DNA of 64,000 bases from JBNKLG01 sp050292235 (GCA_050292235.1 JBNKLG010000005.1:18245-82244); one strand, 5' to 3'; numbered from the stretch's first letter, positions 18,353 to 29,700 are shown. Numbers and translations are program-made. The notes: generated by a model from the letters alone, not told the origin.

Positions 18353-18474
18353 CACCCAAAAGGCGTCCACCGAGCTTCGGCCAGCCGGTCATTGACCGCT
18401 GGTCGAAGCCGGACTTTCCTGAACGCTACTACTGAGCGATAATCGTTCGCCTCACTCTCTGCGTTGGTATTAAG

Positions 18475-18990
18475 ATGTCCCGCCCACCCGTTGAAGACAC
18501 CAAACCCTGGTATAAGCAATTCTGGCCCTGGTTTCTCATCAGCCTGCCCATGACGGCAGTGGTTGCCTCGCTCTACACAGTGCGACTGGCGGTCAATAGC
18601 GCAGACGGCCTTGTCGTGGATGACTATTACAAGAAAGGTCTGGGCATTCATCAGGAGGTCTCCCGCCAGCGTTTCGCTCAAACACTGGGACTGAGCGCCA
18701 CCCTCAAGTTCAATCGAGAGACCCGTGAACTGCGCCTTCATCTCAAGCAGGGTGAATTGAACCAAATGCCCCCGCAGCTGGTTCTCTCCCTGATCCACCC
18801 GACCTTGGCAGGTCAGGATCACGAAATCAAACTGACCCACAGCGGCGAAACACTCTATCTGTCGCGGTTACCGGAGATCAACCAGGCCGATTGGAAGCTT
18901 CAGCTCTCCCCGCCCAACAAGGAGTGGGTCATCAGAGGCCGCATGCCCCTACCGGACAAGGCGGAGCTGGGCAGATTAAAGGCCGATTGA
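18475..18990 (+). CDS. FixH/CcoH family protein
   Basis: A 171-residue protein with one N-terminal membrane helix (WPWFLISLPMTAVVASLYTV, about residues 17-37) and the FixH signature VVDDYYKKGLGIHQE just after it. The rest is a beta-rich periplasmic domain. FixH/CcoH proteins take part in cbb3 oxidase assembly, in line with its place after ccoG. The intervening 120 bases hold no gene. Confidence 0.88.
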   Translation: MSRPPVEDTKPWYKQFWPWFLISLPMTAVVASLYTVRLAVNSADGLVVDDYYKKGLGIHQEVSRQRFAQTLGLSATLKFNRETRELRLHLKQGELNQMPPQLVLSLIHPTLAGQDHEIKLTHSGETLYLSRLPEINQADWKLQLSPPNKEWVIRGRMPLPDKAELGRLKAD

Positions 18991-19000
18991 AGCAACAGGT

Positions 19001-19735
19001 TCAGCTGGCGCTGTCCGTCATCTGTTGAAGCCAGAGACAGCGACCCTCACTCGCCTTCTCAATGGCCGCCAAACGCGCCTCATGCTGCGTCAGCTCATCC
19101 CCGTGCGCCCGTATGATAGGCAGAGCCTCACGCAGTGATGAGAGGCGGCGAATGGGAATCTCACCCGACACCAAAACATCGCCAGACTCATCGGCCTGTA
19201 ACTGCAGACTGACCTGACCACCGGTCATGACCAGATAGACATCAGCCAGGATCTCGGCATCCAGCAAAGCACCGTGCAAATCCCGGTGGCTGTTATCGAT
19301 CTGGTAGCGTTTGCAGAGGGCATCCAGGCTGTTACGTTGCCCCGGATGCTTTTGCCGTGCCAGTTTCAGTGAATCGGTAACCTGGCAATAGTCCTCAATG
19401 GACTGAAACCTGCCTCCCAGAGTCCTGAGCTCGTGATTGAGGAAACCCACGTCAAAGGGAGCGTTATGGATGATGAGTTCCGCACCTTGCAGATAATCGA
19501 TCAGAGCCGGCGCCACCTCTGCAAATCTCGGTTTATCCTCGAGAAACTCGTTGGTGATGCCATGCACCTCAATAGCACCGGCATCAATCTCACGATCGGG
19601 TTTCAGGTACTGATGGAAGTTATGGCCGGTCAAACGGCGATCCAGCAGTTCCACACAACCGATTTCAATAATCTTGTGACCTTCTGCAGGCTCCAGACCC
19701 GTGGTTTCCGTATCCAGTACGATTTGGCGATTCAT
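19001..19735 (-). CDS. dnaQ: DNA polymerase III epsilon subunit (3'-5' exonuclease)
   Basis: Proofreading exonuclease of the replicative polymerase. The 244 residues carry the DEDDh exonuclease motifs: IVLDTETTGL (Exo I), IIHNAPFDVGFLNHEL (Exo II) and RDLHGALLDAEILADVY with the His and Asp of Exo III. The C-terminal tail matches the polymerase-binding region of DnaQ. It is transcribed toward the fixH-like gene (convergent). Confidence 0.95.
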   Translation of the reverse strand: MNRQIVLDTETTGLEPAEGHKIIEIGCVELLDRRLTGHNFHQYLKPDREIDAGAIEVHGITNEFLEDKPRFAEVAPALIDYLQGAELIIHNAPFDVGFLNHELRTLGGRFQSIEDYCQVTDSLKLARQKHPGQRNSLDALCKRYQIDNSHRDLHGALLDAEILADVYLVMTGGQVSLQLQADESGDVLVSGEIPIRRLSSLREALPIIRAHGDELTQHEARLAAIEKASEGRCLWLQQMTDSAS

Positions 19736-19835
19736 AGCAGCCCCTGGCTAGGCCTGAGCGCTGTGCTAAAGCCTCAGGAAACAATGAGGGCTTCAGTCTA
19801 ATACCATTCGTAGAGAGTCGCCATCGACTCAAACA

Positions 19836-19867
19836 GATAGGGGAACCCTACCAGAGGTTCCCCTATC
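19836..19867 (-). terminator. Perfect 12-bp stem-loop after the DegP-like gene
   Basis: GATAGGGGAACC (19836-19847) pairs perfectly with 19856-19867 around an 8-base loop. It starts eight bases downstream of the protease stop codon on the minus strand. Only a short TTTG follows on that strand, so termination may be partial, with read-through into dnaQ. Confidence 0.55.
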
Positions 19868-19874
19868 GCCAGCA

Positions 19875-21344
19875 CTACCAGCTCAACACCACGAACTGGG
19901 TCATGCCATCACGCTGCAACAACAGCAACGCCCGCTGATTGCCAGAGGCGTTGATCGCCCTGGCAAAAGCCCTGGCACTGTTCACCGGCTGGCGGTTGAC
20001 CTCCAGGATGAGGGTACCTGGACGGATACCGGCCATATTGGCCACAGAACCCGGCTCCACCTGGGTCACAACCACACCTTTGCCAGACTCGACCTTGAAG
20101 TTCTCCGCCAGTTCCGGGGTCAGGGTTTGCACCGTCAATCCCAGCTGATCGGCATTCTCGGTGCTGCCCTTACCGGCCACCTTATCCTCTTCCAGCTGAC
20201 CGATGGTCACCTCCTGTTCCCTCTTTTTGCCATCGCGGATAAGAACGAGCTTGGCCTTGGTACCCGGTAGGGTCAATGCCACCTTGTTACGGAAATCGCC
20301 CACCTCTTCAACCTCTGAGCCCTGATAGCTGATCACAACGTCACCCTGTTTGAGGCCCGACTTCTCCGCTGGTGTGCCAGGATTCACCTTCGAGATCAGA
20401 ATCCCCCGACGCCCCTGGAGTTCCAGGCTATCCGCCAGCTCTGGCGTCAGATTCTGGATATAGACCCCCAAATAGCCACGGGTCACCGCCCCATTTTGCA
20501 GCAGTTGCTCAGCGATACTCCGGGCAAGATTCACCGGAATGGCGAAACCGATACCCATGGAACCACCGCTACGGCTAAAGATAGCGGTATTGATCCCCAC
20601 CACCTCGCCATTGAGATTCACCAGAGGGCCACCGGAGTTGCCCGGATTGATGGCGGCATCGGTCTGGATAAAATCCTCGTAATCACTGAGCCCCACGCTG
20701 GTCCGCCCCTTGGCGCTGACCACGCCCACGGTCAGAGTATGGCTAAGACCGAAGGGGTTACCCAGAGCAATCACCCATTCGCCCTGCTCCAGTTTGTTAG
20801 AATCGCCCAGTTTCAGCGCGGGCAGATCCTTGGCATCCACCTCCAGCACAGCAATATCCGAATGGGGATCAGCGCCCTTGACCTTGGCGTCAAACTCACG
20901 GCCATCCTGGAATTTGACCCGAATCTTATCGGCATTCTCCACCACATGGCGGTTGGTCAGGATGTAGGCCTTGTCATGGATCAGCCCCTTATCGATGGAA
21001 AAGACAAAGCCCGACCCCAGAGCACGGCCCGGCATGCTCCGACCTCTAGGGGCTTGAGGATGGCTGAAACCACGATGCTGCTGGCCGAATTGATCGCCAA
21101 AAAAGCGCCTGAACATCTCATCGTTAAAGGGCCAATCCCGTGGCATCCCCCGATGGTTCATACCCACCTGAGGCACTGTCCTGCTTTCAATCTGCACCGA
21201 GACCACTGAAGGGGAGATCTTTTTGGCAACGGCGGAAAAAGCCTTACCGGTCTCCTGCAGGCTTTCAATCCCACCGGGGTTGGCCATCAACGGCGGGGCC
21301 AGCAAAGACAAGGCAGCGAGAACAATCAAGGATGGCTTGGTCAT
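19875..21344 (-). CDS. Periplasmic DegP/MucD-like serine endoprotease
   Basis: HtrA-family protease of 489 residues for envelope protein quality control. I choose ATG at 21344, which has AGAGGAG upstream and a signal peptide (MTKPSLIVLAALSLLAPPLMA). The trypsin-like domain has the triad His in NRHVVEN, Asp in HSDIAVLEV and Ser in NPGNSGGPL. Two PDZ domains follow (GYLGVYIQNLT... and GLTVQTLTPELAE...). A His/Met/Arg-rich loop with DEMFRRFFGDQFGQQH sits near the N-terminus, as in DegQ/MucD proteins. No regulator genes are adjacent. Confidence 0.93.
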   Translation of the reverse strand: MTKPSLIVLAALSLLAPPLMANPGGIESLQETGKAFSAVAKKISPSVVSVQIESRTVPQVGMNHRGMPRDWPFNDEMFRRFFGDQFGQQHRGFSHPQAPRGRSMPGRALGSGFVFSIDKGLIHDKAYILTNRHVVENADKIRVKFQDGREFDAKVKGADPHSDIAVLEVDAKDLPALKLGDSNKLEQGEWVIALGNPFGLSHTLTVGVVSAKGRTSVGLSDYEDFIQTDAAINPGNSGGPLVNLNGEVVGINTAIFSRSGGSMGIGFAIPVNLARSIAEQLLQNGAVTRGYLGVYIQNLTPELADSLELQGRRGILISKVNPGTPAEKSGLKQGDVVISYQGSEVEEVGDFRNKVALTLPGTKAKLVLIRDGKKREQEVTIGQLEEDKVAGKGSTENADQLGLTVQTLTPELAENFKVESGKGVVVTQVEPGSVANMAGIRPGTLILEVNRQPVNSARAFARAINASGNQRALLLLQRDGMTQFVVLSW

Positions 21345-21448
21345 AGAAACTCCTCTTAAAAGCGCAAAACAACTACAGGGGCTTAGAATGCCCATGGCGA
21401 CATTTGTTCCCCGGTCCCTGCCAGAGGTGGGGGGCTGCTCCTGAAAAC

Positions 21449-23239
21449 TCAAGCCCGACCGGCCAGACGCTCGGCCAGCCCGGATGCCCGTCGTACCTGG
21501 CGTTCCACCATGGTGGTGAGCAGGCCCAGCGGTGCCCAGATTGTCATGCCACGACGGGCGCGGGTGATGGCCGTATAGAGCAGTTCCCGGGTCAGCAAGG
21601 GGGCGTCCTCAGGCGGCAGGATCAGCAGCAAGCGATCCAGCTCGCTGCCCTGAGCCTTATGCACACTGAGGGCGTAGGCGGTCTCATGGGGTGGCAAGCG
21701 GCTGGGCGAAAACGCCCTCAGCCCACCATCGGATTGCGGAAACCAGGCCTGCCATCGACCCTGATCATCCGGCCAGATCACCCCGGTATCGCCGTTAAAC
21801 AGCCCCAGTCGATAGTCATTGGCGGTGATCAGCAAAGGCCGACCGCGATACCAGTGCGACTCCTTGCCGATGTGCCCCTGATGGCGCAGTCGCTGTTCCA
21901 ACGCCTGATTGATGGCCGTCACCCCATAAGGCCCGCGACGCAGGGCGCAGAGGAGACGGAAACGGGACGAAGCCGCCAGGGCCGCAGCGGCATCCGGCGC
22001 GGCAAAAATCGGCGCAAACTCGGCGCTCAACGCAGTCAAATGATCGGGCAGATCCCGCAGAGAAGGCAGGGGTTGCCACTCCAATCCGGCCTCCGGGGTC
22101 ATCAGGGCCTCTTCCACACCTCGGGCATCCCCCTGCCGCACCCATTGGGCCAGTTGGCCGATACCGCCCTCGGCATCAAAGCGATGGCTCTTATCCAACA
22201 CCACCAGGGTATCGCTCAAGCCAGCAGGCTCGGAGGGCGACGACGGCAACGGACAAGCCAGCACATCCAGGGCCGATTGCAGCGTACTGGAATAGCCACT
22301 GGCCTGGGCCTGGGCGCAGATATCGGCAAAGACCGCCCCCGCCTCGACCGAGGCCAGTTGATCGGGATCGCCCAGCAGAATCAGCCGCGCCTGTTCGGGC
22401 AGGGCCGCCAGGGTCTTGGCCATGAGCGGCAGATCGATCATCGAGGCCTCGTCCACCACCAGCAGATCCAGATGCAGGGGGTGATCGGCGTGATAGTGGG
22501 GCAAGGTTCGACCCGGCACCATGCCCAGGAGTCGATGCAGGGTCTGGGCCTGGATCTGGCCTGCAACCGGCGACTCAGCCCCCAGGGTCTGGAGATGCCC
22601 CTCCAGGGATCGCAAGCCCTCGGTCAGACGGGATGCCGCCTTACCCGTGGGCGCAACCAGGGCAATACGCAGCCCTGGCTGCTGATCCAGCAACAGGGCC
22701 AGAATCGCCGCCACCGTATGGGTCTTGCCGGTGCCGGGGCCGCCGGCGATCAGGGCCAGAGGGCGCAACAGGGCCAGCGCCGCCGCCAGCCGCTGCCGAT
22801 CGACTTCCCCCGCTGTCGGAGGAAAAAGCCAATCCAGCCCCTGCCTCAATCGCGGCATATCCAGAGGCAGCATCGATGGGGCCGCCCGCTGACGCAGTCG
22901 CTGCGCCAGATCGACCTCATACTGCCAATAGCGCCCCAGATAGAGCCGCTCTCCCTCCAGCACCAGCGGACGTTGCTCACCCGGCGCACCCACCTGATCA
23001 CTCTCTTTCAGCGCTGCCAGCCAGTTGGCCAATGGCGGCATGGTCATGCCAGCAAGCCGGGCCTCGGCCAGCGGCAGACAGAGATCCCCTGCTCCCAGAC
23101 GCTGGCTGGTCAGCGCCGCCGCCAACGCCAGCAGATCGCGATGCTCCCCGGCCCCCCGTGCCAGTCGCTCGGCAAAATGGAAGTCCAGTGGACGAATCAC
23201 CCCCTGGGAGAGGGCATGGCGCAGTGCGGCAAGACTCAT
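21449..23239 (-). CDS. recD: Exodeoxyribonuclease V alpha subunit RecD
   Basis: 5'-3' helicase subunit of the RecBCD double-strand-break repair complex. The 596 residues show Walker A AGGPGTGKTHT at about 165-175, Walker B-like LLVVDEASMIDLPL, the GDPDQLASVEAG motif and the C-terminal SF1 motif ALSVHKAQGSELD and YTAITRAR. The start overlaps the recB stop by four bases (23236-23239), so recD is coupled to recB. Confidence 0.97.
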   Translation of the reverse strand: MSLAALRHALSQGVIRPLDFHFAERLARGAGEHRDLLALAAALTSQRLGAGDLCLPLAEARLAGMTMPPLANWLAALKESDQVGAPGEQRPLVLEGERLYLGRYWQYEVDLAQRLRQRAAPSMLPLDMPRLRQGLDWLFPPTAGEVDRQRLAAALALLRPLALIAGGPGTGKTHTVAAILALLLDQQPGLRIALVAPTGKAASRLTEGLRSLEGHLQTLGAESPVAGQIQAQTLHRLLGMVPGRTLPHYHADHPLHLDLLVVDEASMIDLPLMAKTLAALPEQARLILLGDPDQLASVEAGAVFADICAQAQASGYSSTLQSALDVLACPLPSSPSEPAGLSDTLVVLDKSHRFDAEGGIGQLAQWVRQGDARGVEEALMTPEAGLEWQPLPSLRDLPDHLTALSAEFAPIFAAPDAAAALAASSRFRLLCALRRGPYGVTAINQALEQRLRHQGHIGKESHWYRGRPLLITANDYRLGLFNGDTGVIWPDDQGRWQAWFPQSDGGLRAFSPSRLPPHETAYALSVHKAQGSELDRLLLILPPEDAPLLTRELLYTAITRARRGMTIWAPLGLLTTMVERQVRRASGLAERLAGRA

Positions 23240-26200
23240 GCGCCCTCCTCCTCGCCCGCAAACCAGCGGTCCAGCGTCTCGATCAGATCCCGAGGCGGAC
23301 GGGCGATATAGATCCCCTCCCGACCACCGGGCCGAATCCCCCGCAAAAAGAGGTAGAAGACGCCACCGATATGGCGCTCATAATCAAAATCCACCAGCCG
23401 CAGGCGCAGATAGCGCACCAGGGCCACCGTGTAGATCAGGTACTGGAGATCATAGCGATGGGCCTCCATCGCCCGCTGCATCGACGCCTGACCATAATGG
23501 TCGACCGTTGGCCCCAGATAGCTGGACTTGTAGTCGGCCAGATAAAACCGCCCCTGCCACTGGAATACCAGATCGATAGCCCCCCGCATCAGGCCGCGCA
23601 CCGGATCGAAATCCAGCCCTTCGGCGGTGCTGCGGTAAGCGGCGATCTGGCTCAGGCGGGTTTGCAGACCGGCGACATCCAGCTGCGCCAGAGGATATTG
23701 GAACTGAAGCTCATCCCGCCGCTGCCCCCGCGCAATCTTCGCCAGACAGAGCCCCTGACCATCCAGATCGGTGTTGACCAGATTCTCCAGCAACGCCTGC
23801 AACACCGGCTGCCAGTCGGCCTCCAGACCGTGGCGACCCAGTTGCTCGGCAATGGGCCAGCTCTGGGGATCGGCAAAATCACTCTGCTCCAGCAAGGCGT
23901 GTAGAAAGGTTCCTGCGGTGGCCCCACGGGGAAAGCCAAAGATATCCCGACCACTGGGGGCACGCTCCAGCGGGGCATTGTCCTGGGCATCGTGATCCGG
24001 CCGCTCGCTCTCCGCCCCCTCGATCAGGGCGGAATAGCTGGTCAGACGCCAGCCCTTGGCCACCGGCCCCAGCGGTTTTGGTGCCTGAAAAACGCGCTGA
24101 GCATCCTGGCGACCGGCATAGCGCACCGCTTCTGCCGCTGGACAATCATCCACCTGAATACTCTCCCGAGAGGTCGAGGCGATGTGCTCCAGCGTCTCAC
24201 GCACCCCTTCCAGGCTCTCCGGCATCGCCACCTCTGCAGCCGTGGCCGACTGGTGCAGCAACCAGGCCAGCGCCGTCGACTCGGCTCCCTTGAGATCGCC
24301 CCAGATCAGCACGCAGTGATGCTTGGCCCGGGTCACCGCCACATAGAGCAGCCGCAATTGCTCGGCCAGCTTCTCCTGCCAGGCCTGCAAGCCGTGCGCC
24401 GTTTGCTGATCAGAACCCAGATCCAGACACAGCCCCTTGTCCGGATGGTGAAACAGCGGCTGCCTGTCGGCACTGGGGCCACTCCAGACAAAGGGCAGGA
24501 ACACCAACGGATACTCCAGCCCCTTGCTGGCGTGGATGGTGACGATGCGCACCAGGGACTCGTCGCTTTCCAGTCGGAGTGCCTTTTCGTCGGCGTTGTC
24601 CTCATCCCGACGCTGATCGGCGAACCAGCGACACAACGCCTCGATGCCGGGACACCGGGTGGCCGCCAGATGCAGCAACTCGGCCAGATGCCAGAGATTA
24701 GTCAGACTGCGCTCGCCCTCGGGCTGGGCGATGAGCCGGGCCGCTATCCCCTCCTCCTGCAACAGGCGAATGAAGGCGGCCATGAAGCCCTGGCGCTGCC
24801 AGCAATCGTGATAGCCGTAAAAGCGCTGTTGCAAAGTACTCCAGGCCAGATCATCCGCCGACAGCTCGGCCATCTGCCCCAGGGTATTGCCCATGAGGCG
24901 GCTCACCAGAAAGGCGCGCAATCGCCCCTCCCGCACTGGCTCTGCCAGGGCCGCCAGCATCAGCGACATCTCGGCGCCCTCCGGGCTGGTGAAGACCGAA
25001 TCCGGGCTGAGCGCGGCACTGGCCACGCCAACCTCGCGCAGGGCCTGACGTATCGCCCGGCCCTCGTTGTGGGTACGCACCAGCACAGCGATGTCCCTGG
25101 CGACCAAAGGCTGGTCGCCCAGTTGCACCTGCCCCGCCTCGGCCAGGGTCAGCAGTTCAGCGATCCGCCCGGCACAGGCCATGGCTGCCGCTGTCTCCAG
25201 GGTGCCTTTGGTCATCACCTTCGCCTCGTCATCCCGGCCCGGCATGAGCCAAAACGCCATGGGAGCGGGCCGTTCACCCTGGATCAGCAGGGGCTTGGCA
25301 TCAGCATTGTCTGAGGCGTTAACCGGCAAAAACGCCAGCCCCTTCTCCAGCACGAAGGGGCGTGGCACCTCATCCCGACCAAACAGATGATTCACAGCCT
25401 GCACCAGACCGCTGCTGGCCCGCCAGTTGGTATCCAACTGAAACTGCTGCGCCTCATCCACCGCCTCGCGGGCCTTCAGATAAGCAAAGATATCGCCGCC
25501 ACGAAAGCTGTAGATGGCCTGCTTGGGATCGCCGATGAGAAAGAGCACCGCCGCGCCCTCGCGGGGATAGAGCCGGTTGAAGATGCGAAATTGCAGGGCA
25601 TCGGTATCCTGAAACTCATCGATCAGGGCCACCGGATATCGTCGTTGCAGCGCTTGGATCAGGGCAGCGGACTGCGCACCGCTCACCCCCTCTGCCGCCA
25701 GCCGCAGCAGGTCATCGAAATAGAGCTGCTGGCGCTCGGTCTTGCGCCGGATCAACTCCTGGCGCAGATAGCGATAGGCCGAGCCAAACCAGGCGGCCCG
25801 GCGCTTGGTCAGAGCCTGAGTGTGCCGGGCCATGAAGTTGGCCATGTGATCAAACAGGGCGTGGCTGGGTGGATCAAAGCCCTCTTTGGTCTTTTCGCTC
25901 AGCAGAATTGGGGTCAGCCGTTGCAGGCTCTCCTCCAACTGTGACGGACACTCAGAGGCCGTCGCCAGCGCCTCTCCGGCCTCCAGCGCCTTGGCCACCA
26001 CCCTTTTGTTGTAGGAGCGCCGATCCAATCCCTTATGGCTTTCTAACAGGGAACGAATCTCTGCCGCGTTCTTCTGCCATGCCTCGCCCAACTGCTGCCA
26101 ATCGACGACAACCTGCGCCCAGAGCGCATCGGCCTCCGCCAGCGTCAGATCAGGTACCAGGGAGAGCTCTGCGTGGGGCAAGAGACGGCTGACCTCTCTC

Positions 26201-26751
26201 AGCAGGGCATCCGGAGTGGCCCACTGGCGCAACAGCCAGGTGGTCTGGCTCAGGTCGAGCACAGCCAACTGCCGCCGCCAGAAGTCCTGCATGATCTCCT
26301 GCCGCAGGGCGCTCTCGTCGCTGAGCTGCTCCTGCTCGAAGGGCAGTCCATTGAGGAAGGTCTGATCCTGCAACAGGCGGGCGCAAAAGCCATGGATGGT
26401 GAAGATGGCAGCCTCGTCCATCCGTACCAGGGCATCGGCCAGACGCTGTTCGGCCTCCGCCGGATTGGGGATCTGAGCCAGCAACTGGGCCAGACCGGCA
26501 TCAGCGCAGGTATCCGCCTCCCGGCGCAGATGGAGCAGGGCCTCACGCACCCGGCTGCGGATGCGGTCGCGCAGCTCCTCCGTGGCCGCTTCGGTGAAGG
26601 TGACCACCAGCAGCTGTTCCAGCTCCAGTTTCCGTTCCAACAGCAGGCGCAAAAACAGCAGGCCAATGGTGAAGGTCTTGCCGGTGCCCGCACTGGCCTC
26701 GATCAGTACACGGCCCTTTAGGGGACAACTGAGTGGATTCAGCGGCTGCAT
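23236..26751 (-). CDS. recB: Exodeoxyribonuclease V beta subunit RecB
   Basis: 3'-5' helicase and nuclease subunit of RecBCD. The 1171 residues begin with Walker A ASAGTGKTFTIG (19-30). Further SF1A motifs are ALIDEFQDTDALQF, FLIGDPKQAIYSFRGGD, VRIVTIHASKGLEYP and LLYVAVTRAKH. The C-terminal RecB nuclease has the acidic site GAIDLVF and DYKSSY near residues 1051-1074. The ATG overlaps the recC stop as TGATG. Confidence 0.97.
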   Translation of the reverse strand: MQPLNPLSCPLKGRVLIEASAGTGKTFTIGLLFLRLLLERKLELEQLLVVTFTEAATEELRDRIRSRVREALLHLRREADTCADAGLAQLLAQIPNPAEAEQRLADALVRMDEAAIFTIHGFCARLLQDQTFLNGLPFEQEQLSDESALRQEIMQDFWRRQLAVLDLSQTTWLLRQWATPDALLREVSRLLPHAELSLVPDLTLAEADALWAQVVVDWQQLGEAWQKNAAEIRSLLESHKGLDRRSYNKRVVAKALEAGEALATASECPSQLEESLQRLTPILLSEKTKEGFDPPSHALFDHMANFMARHTQALTKRRAAWFGSAYRYLRQELIRRKTERQQLYFDDLLRLAAEGVSGAQSAALIQALQRRYPVALIDEFQDTDALQFRIFNRLYPREGAAVLFLIGDPKQAIYSFRGGDIFAYLKAREAVDEAQQFQLDTNWRASSGLVQAVNHLFGRDEVPRPFVLEKGLAFLPVNASDNADAKPLLIQGERPAPMAFWLMPGRDDEAKVMTKGTLETAAAMACAGRIAELLTLAEAGQVQLGDQPLVARDIAVLVRTHNEGRAIRQALREVGVASAALSPDSVFTSPEGAEMSLMLAALAEPVREGRLRAFLVSRLMGNTLGQMAELSADDLAWSTLQQRFYGYHDCWQRQGFMAAFIRLLQEEGIAARLIAQPEGERSLTNLWHLAELLHLAATRCPGIEALCRWFADQRRDEDNADEKALRLESDESLVRIVTIHASKGLEYPLVFLPFVWSGPSADRQPLFHHPDKGLCLDLGSDQQTAHGLQAWQEKLAEQLRLLYVAVTRAKHHCVLIWGDLKGAESTALAWLLHQSATAAEVAMPESLEGVRETLEHIASTSRESIQVDDCPAAEAVRYAGRQDAQRVFQAPKPLGPVAKGWRLTSYSALIEGAESERPDHDAQDNAPLERAPSGRDIFGFPRGATAGTFLHALLEQSDFADPQSWPIAEQLGRHGLEADWQPVLQALLENLVNTDLDGQGLCLAKIARGQRRDELQFQYPLAQLDVAGLQTRLSQIAAYRSTAEGLDFDPVRGLMRGAIDLVFQWQGRFYLADYKSSYLGPTVDHYGQASMQRAMEAHRYDLQYLIYTVALVRYLRLRLVDFDYERHIGGVFYLFLRGIRPGGREGIYIARPPRDLIETLDRWFAGEEEGA

Positions 26752-29700
26752 CAGACGAGATCCTTTGCGGCAGTGAGGGTCTCGCTATGCGCCACCAGCG
26801 GACAGAAGAGACGCTCGGCCCATTCGGCAAAATCGGTGTCGCGCAGTGGATCCAGCCCTCGATAGGCCAGTGCGACCTCCGCGCTCGCCCCACCATCCCA
26901 ATCCTTGGCCCAGTTTTTCTCGGCGGCCTGCAGGGCCAGCTCTCGATCATCGCTCATCAACCACTGCTCGGCATAGGCCAGACTCGGCCCAGGAAACAGC
27001 GGCAAGGGTCGGCATTGACCCTGACGCCAGGCATCGATGAAATCCTGCAACAGCGCCTGAGGCTTATCCACGGATTGCAGCACCAAGGTTCGATCCCTGG
27101 CGATATGCTGAGCGGCCTGTGGTTCACTACCCTCAGGCAACGCCAAGGGCATCAAAAGGTGTTGCAGCCAGAGTCGCAACCGATCCTTGGCCTTGAGATC
27201 GGCCACCCGATACCGCACCAGACCGTTTGCAACCACGCCGGAGAGCCAGCCGTTCAAATGGCTATCACCCAACTGAATATCCAGCTCCAACCGCTGAGGA
27301 TCAGCCGTCAGACGCTGGCGAATACGGGCCGCCAGATCGGGCAGATCCGCCAATATGGCCTGATACTGCAACAATCCCGCATGGCCCTGGGGCAGCTCAC
27401 CACTGGCCAGCGCCCACTGTCGCTGCTGGTTCAGATCCTCGTCCGCCAGCAGACTTGCCAACAGATCGCTGCCCAGTTGATAGCGCCCCAGAGTATCCAG
27501 CGCGAAAGGCTCTTCGTCGCAGAGCATCGTCCCCGCCTCACTCAGATCGATACCCTGAATCTGGCGCAAAAACCAGCCGCTGGGGTTGGAGAGAAAACGT
27601 AACCATTGGGAGAGATCCAGCCGATCCGGGCCGCTGGTTTCGGCCTTCAGCGTTTGGTCGAAAAAGGGCGTCGACCCAGGCTGATTCACCGCCTCGGCGG
27701 CATCCAGCCAGGTGCGGTCGTAACTGAACAGCCGGGGATCGCTGCCGTCGAAATAGCGCCGGGAGAAGGGTTGCAGCGGATGGCGCACCACAAAGCCCTC
27801 GGCGAAATCCCCCGCATCGGGCAGGCGATAGCGCTGGGCCAGAGCATCCAGCAGCTCGGTCACCAGCACCGACGGCAGACGGCGGCTGTTGTCGCGGATG
27901 CTGTTGCCGATGTAACTGATGTAGAGCCGCTCGCGGGCCGAGAGCAGCGCCTCCAGAAAAAGATAGCGATCATCCCAACGGCGCGACCGATCCCCCAGCA
28001 TGGGCTGTTGGGGCAGGAGGTCGAAGCTGGGCGGGCGATCCTGACGCGGATAGTCGCCATCGTTCATCCCCAGCAGACAGATCACCCGAAAGGGGATGCT
28101 GCGCATGGGCACCATGTTGCAGAAGGTGACGCCCCCGGCGAGAAAACGGCCCGTGCTGGCGGAGTCGCTCAGCCCCTCGGTCAGGAGGGCGCGCACCAGA
28201 TCCAGGGAGAGTGCCGCTGCATAGTCGAGCTGTTTGCAGCACTGACACCAGTCGGCCAGCAACTCGCGCAGGGATTGCAGTGCCCCCTGCTCTTCCAGGT
28301 CGGGCTGAAAGAAGTCGCCCAGCAACTGATTGATGCGGGACTGCCACTGCGCCGGGGTAACGGGCTTGGTCAGAGTACGCCGCCACCGATCCAGCAGGCT
28401 CAGGCACTGGGCCAGTTGCCCCAGCAGTTCGGCCTCGCTGCCTTCGATGTCGTCATAGACCAGTCGACCCTGATACAGGCCCGTACCCTGCGGCAGGGCG
28501 TACCCCAGCAGCAGGCGTTGCAGACCGGCATCCCAGGTATTGGCATCGCTCGGCGGCAGATCCAGATCGGCCCGCATCTGACCATCCAGGCCCCAGCGAA
28601 TCGCCGTCTCATCCACCCAGAGACGGATCTGCTCCAGACCCTTGTCATCGATGCCGAACCGACGCCCGAGGGCAGGCACCTCCAACAGCCCCATGAGCCA
28701 ACTGGCCTCGAAGCGGGCATCGGGCAGCCGCAACAGACGATCCACCGCCTGCAACAGCGGGAGATCGGCCAGGGACTGATCCGCCAGCGACCAGGGGATG
28801 TGGCGCTCGCCACGGGCGGCACCGAACACCGCCTCCACATAGGGGGCATAGTCGGCCATCTCCGGTGCCATCACCACCAGCTCCCGTGGCTCCAGCCCCG
28901 GCATCTCATCAAAACAGCGGCGAAGCTGATCGTGCAGCACCTGCACCTCGCGCAGTCGACTGTGGCAGGCATGGATCTGCAAACTGACATCCTGACCCGG
29001 CTTCCAGATCGGGCGCTCAGCCAGAGGCAGGCGACCCTCGTGCAGATGCAGAATATCCCGCTGTAGAGTGGTCAGCAGATTCTCAGCGGGCACCTCGACA
29101 AAGCAATCGTCGCTCTCGGCATCCAGGGTCAATAGCTGATCCACCAGCATCTGTCCGGTCTGGCCCATGCTGGCCAACAACGGGTTGCCCACATCCATCA
29201 GGGCACTGAGGTGATCTGTCTGCCCCGATAGACGCCAGCGTGCCCGACGCCGCGCCTGACCCCGCTCATCCTCAATATCCGCCCAATACCCCTGACAAGG
29301 GTTGAGCAGATAGAGACAGACCTCGACATGGACCGACAGGGCAGAGAGCACCTGCAACTGCACCGGGGCCAGCGCCGACAGCCCAAACAGCGACACCCGC
29401 TTGGGGATGGGGCCACTCGGCGGCTGCGAACAGCGATCGAGAAAACGCACCAGACGCTGGGCACGATGTTCGCCCTGGGTCGATGCCACCAAGGCCCGCC
29501 ACAGCCAGGCCTGCCAGGATTCGTCATCGCCCAGGCCCAACCGCTTGCCCTGCTCCCAGGCCAGCAGCATCTCAGGCCGATAGACCAGATATTGATCAAA
29601 CAGCGCCGCCAAGCGACCACAGAGTTGGTACTGACGCAGCTCGCGCCCACCCTCCGCAGAGAGATACCTGGCCAGTGGCGACAACTCGGCCTGAGTCAGG

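Noticed and set aside
21345..21452. N-terminal extension of the DegP-like protease
   Set aside because: It would bury the signal peptide; ATG at 21344 has AGAGGAG ahead and a clean leader.
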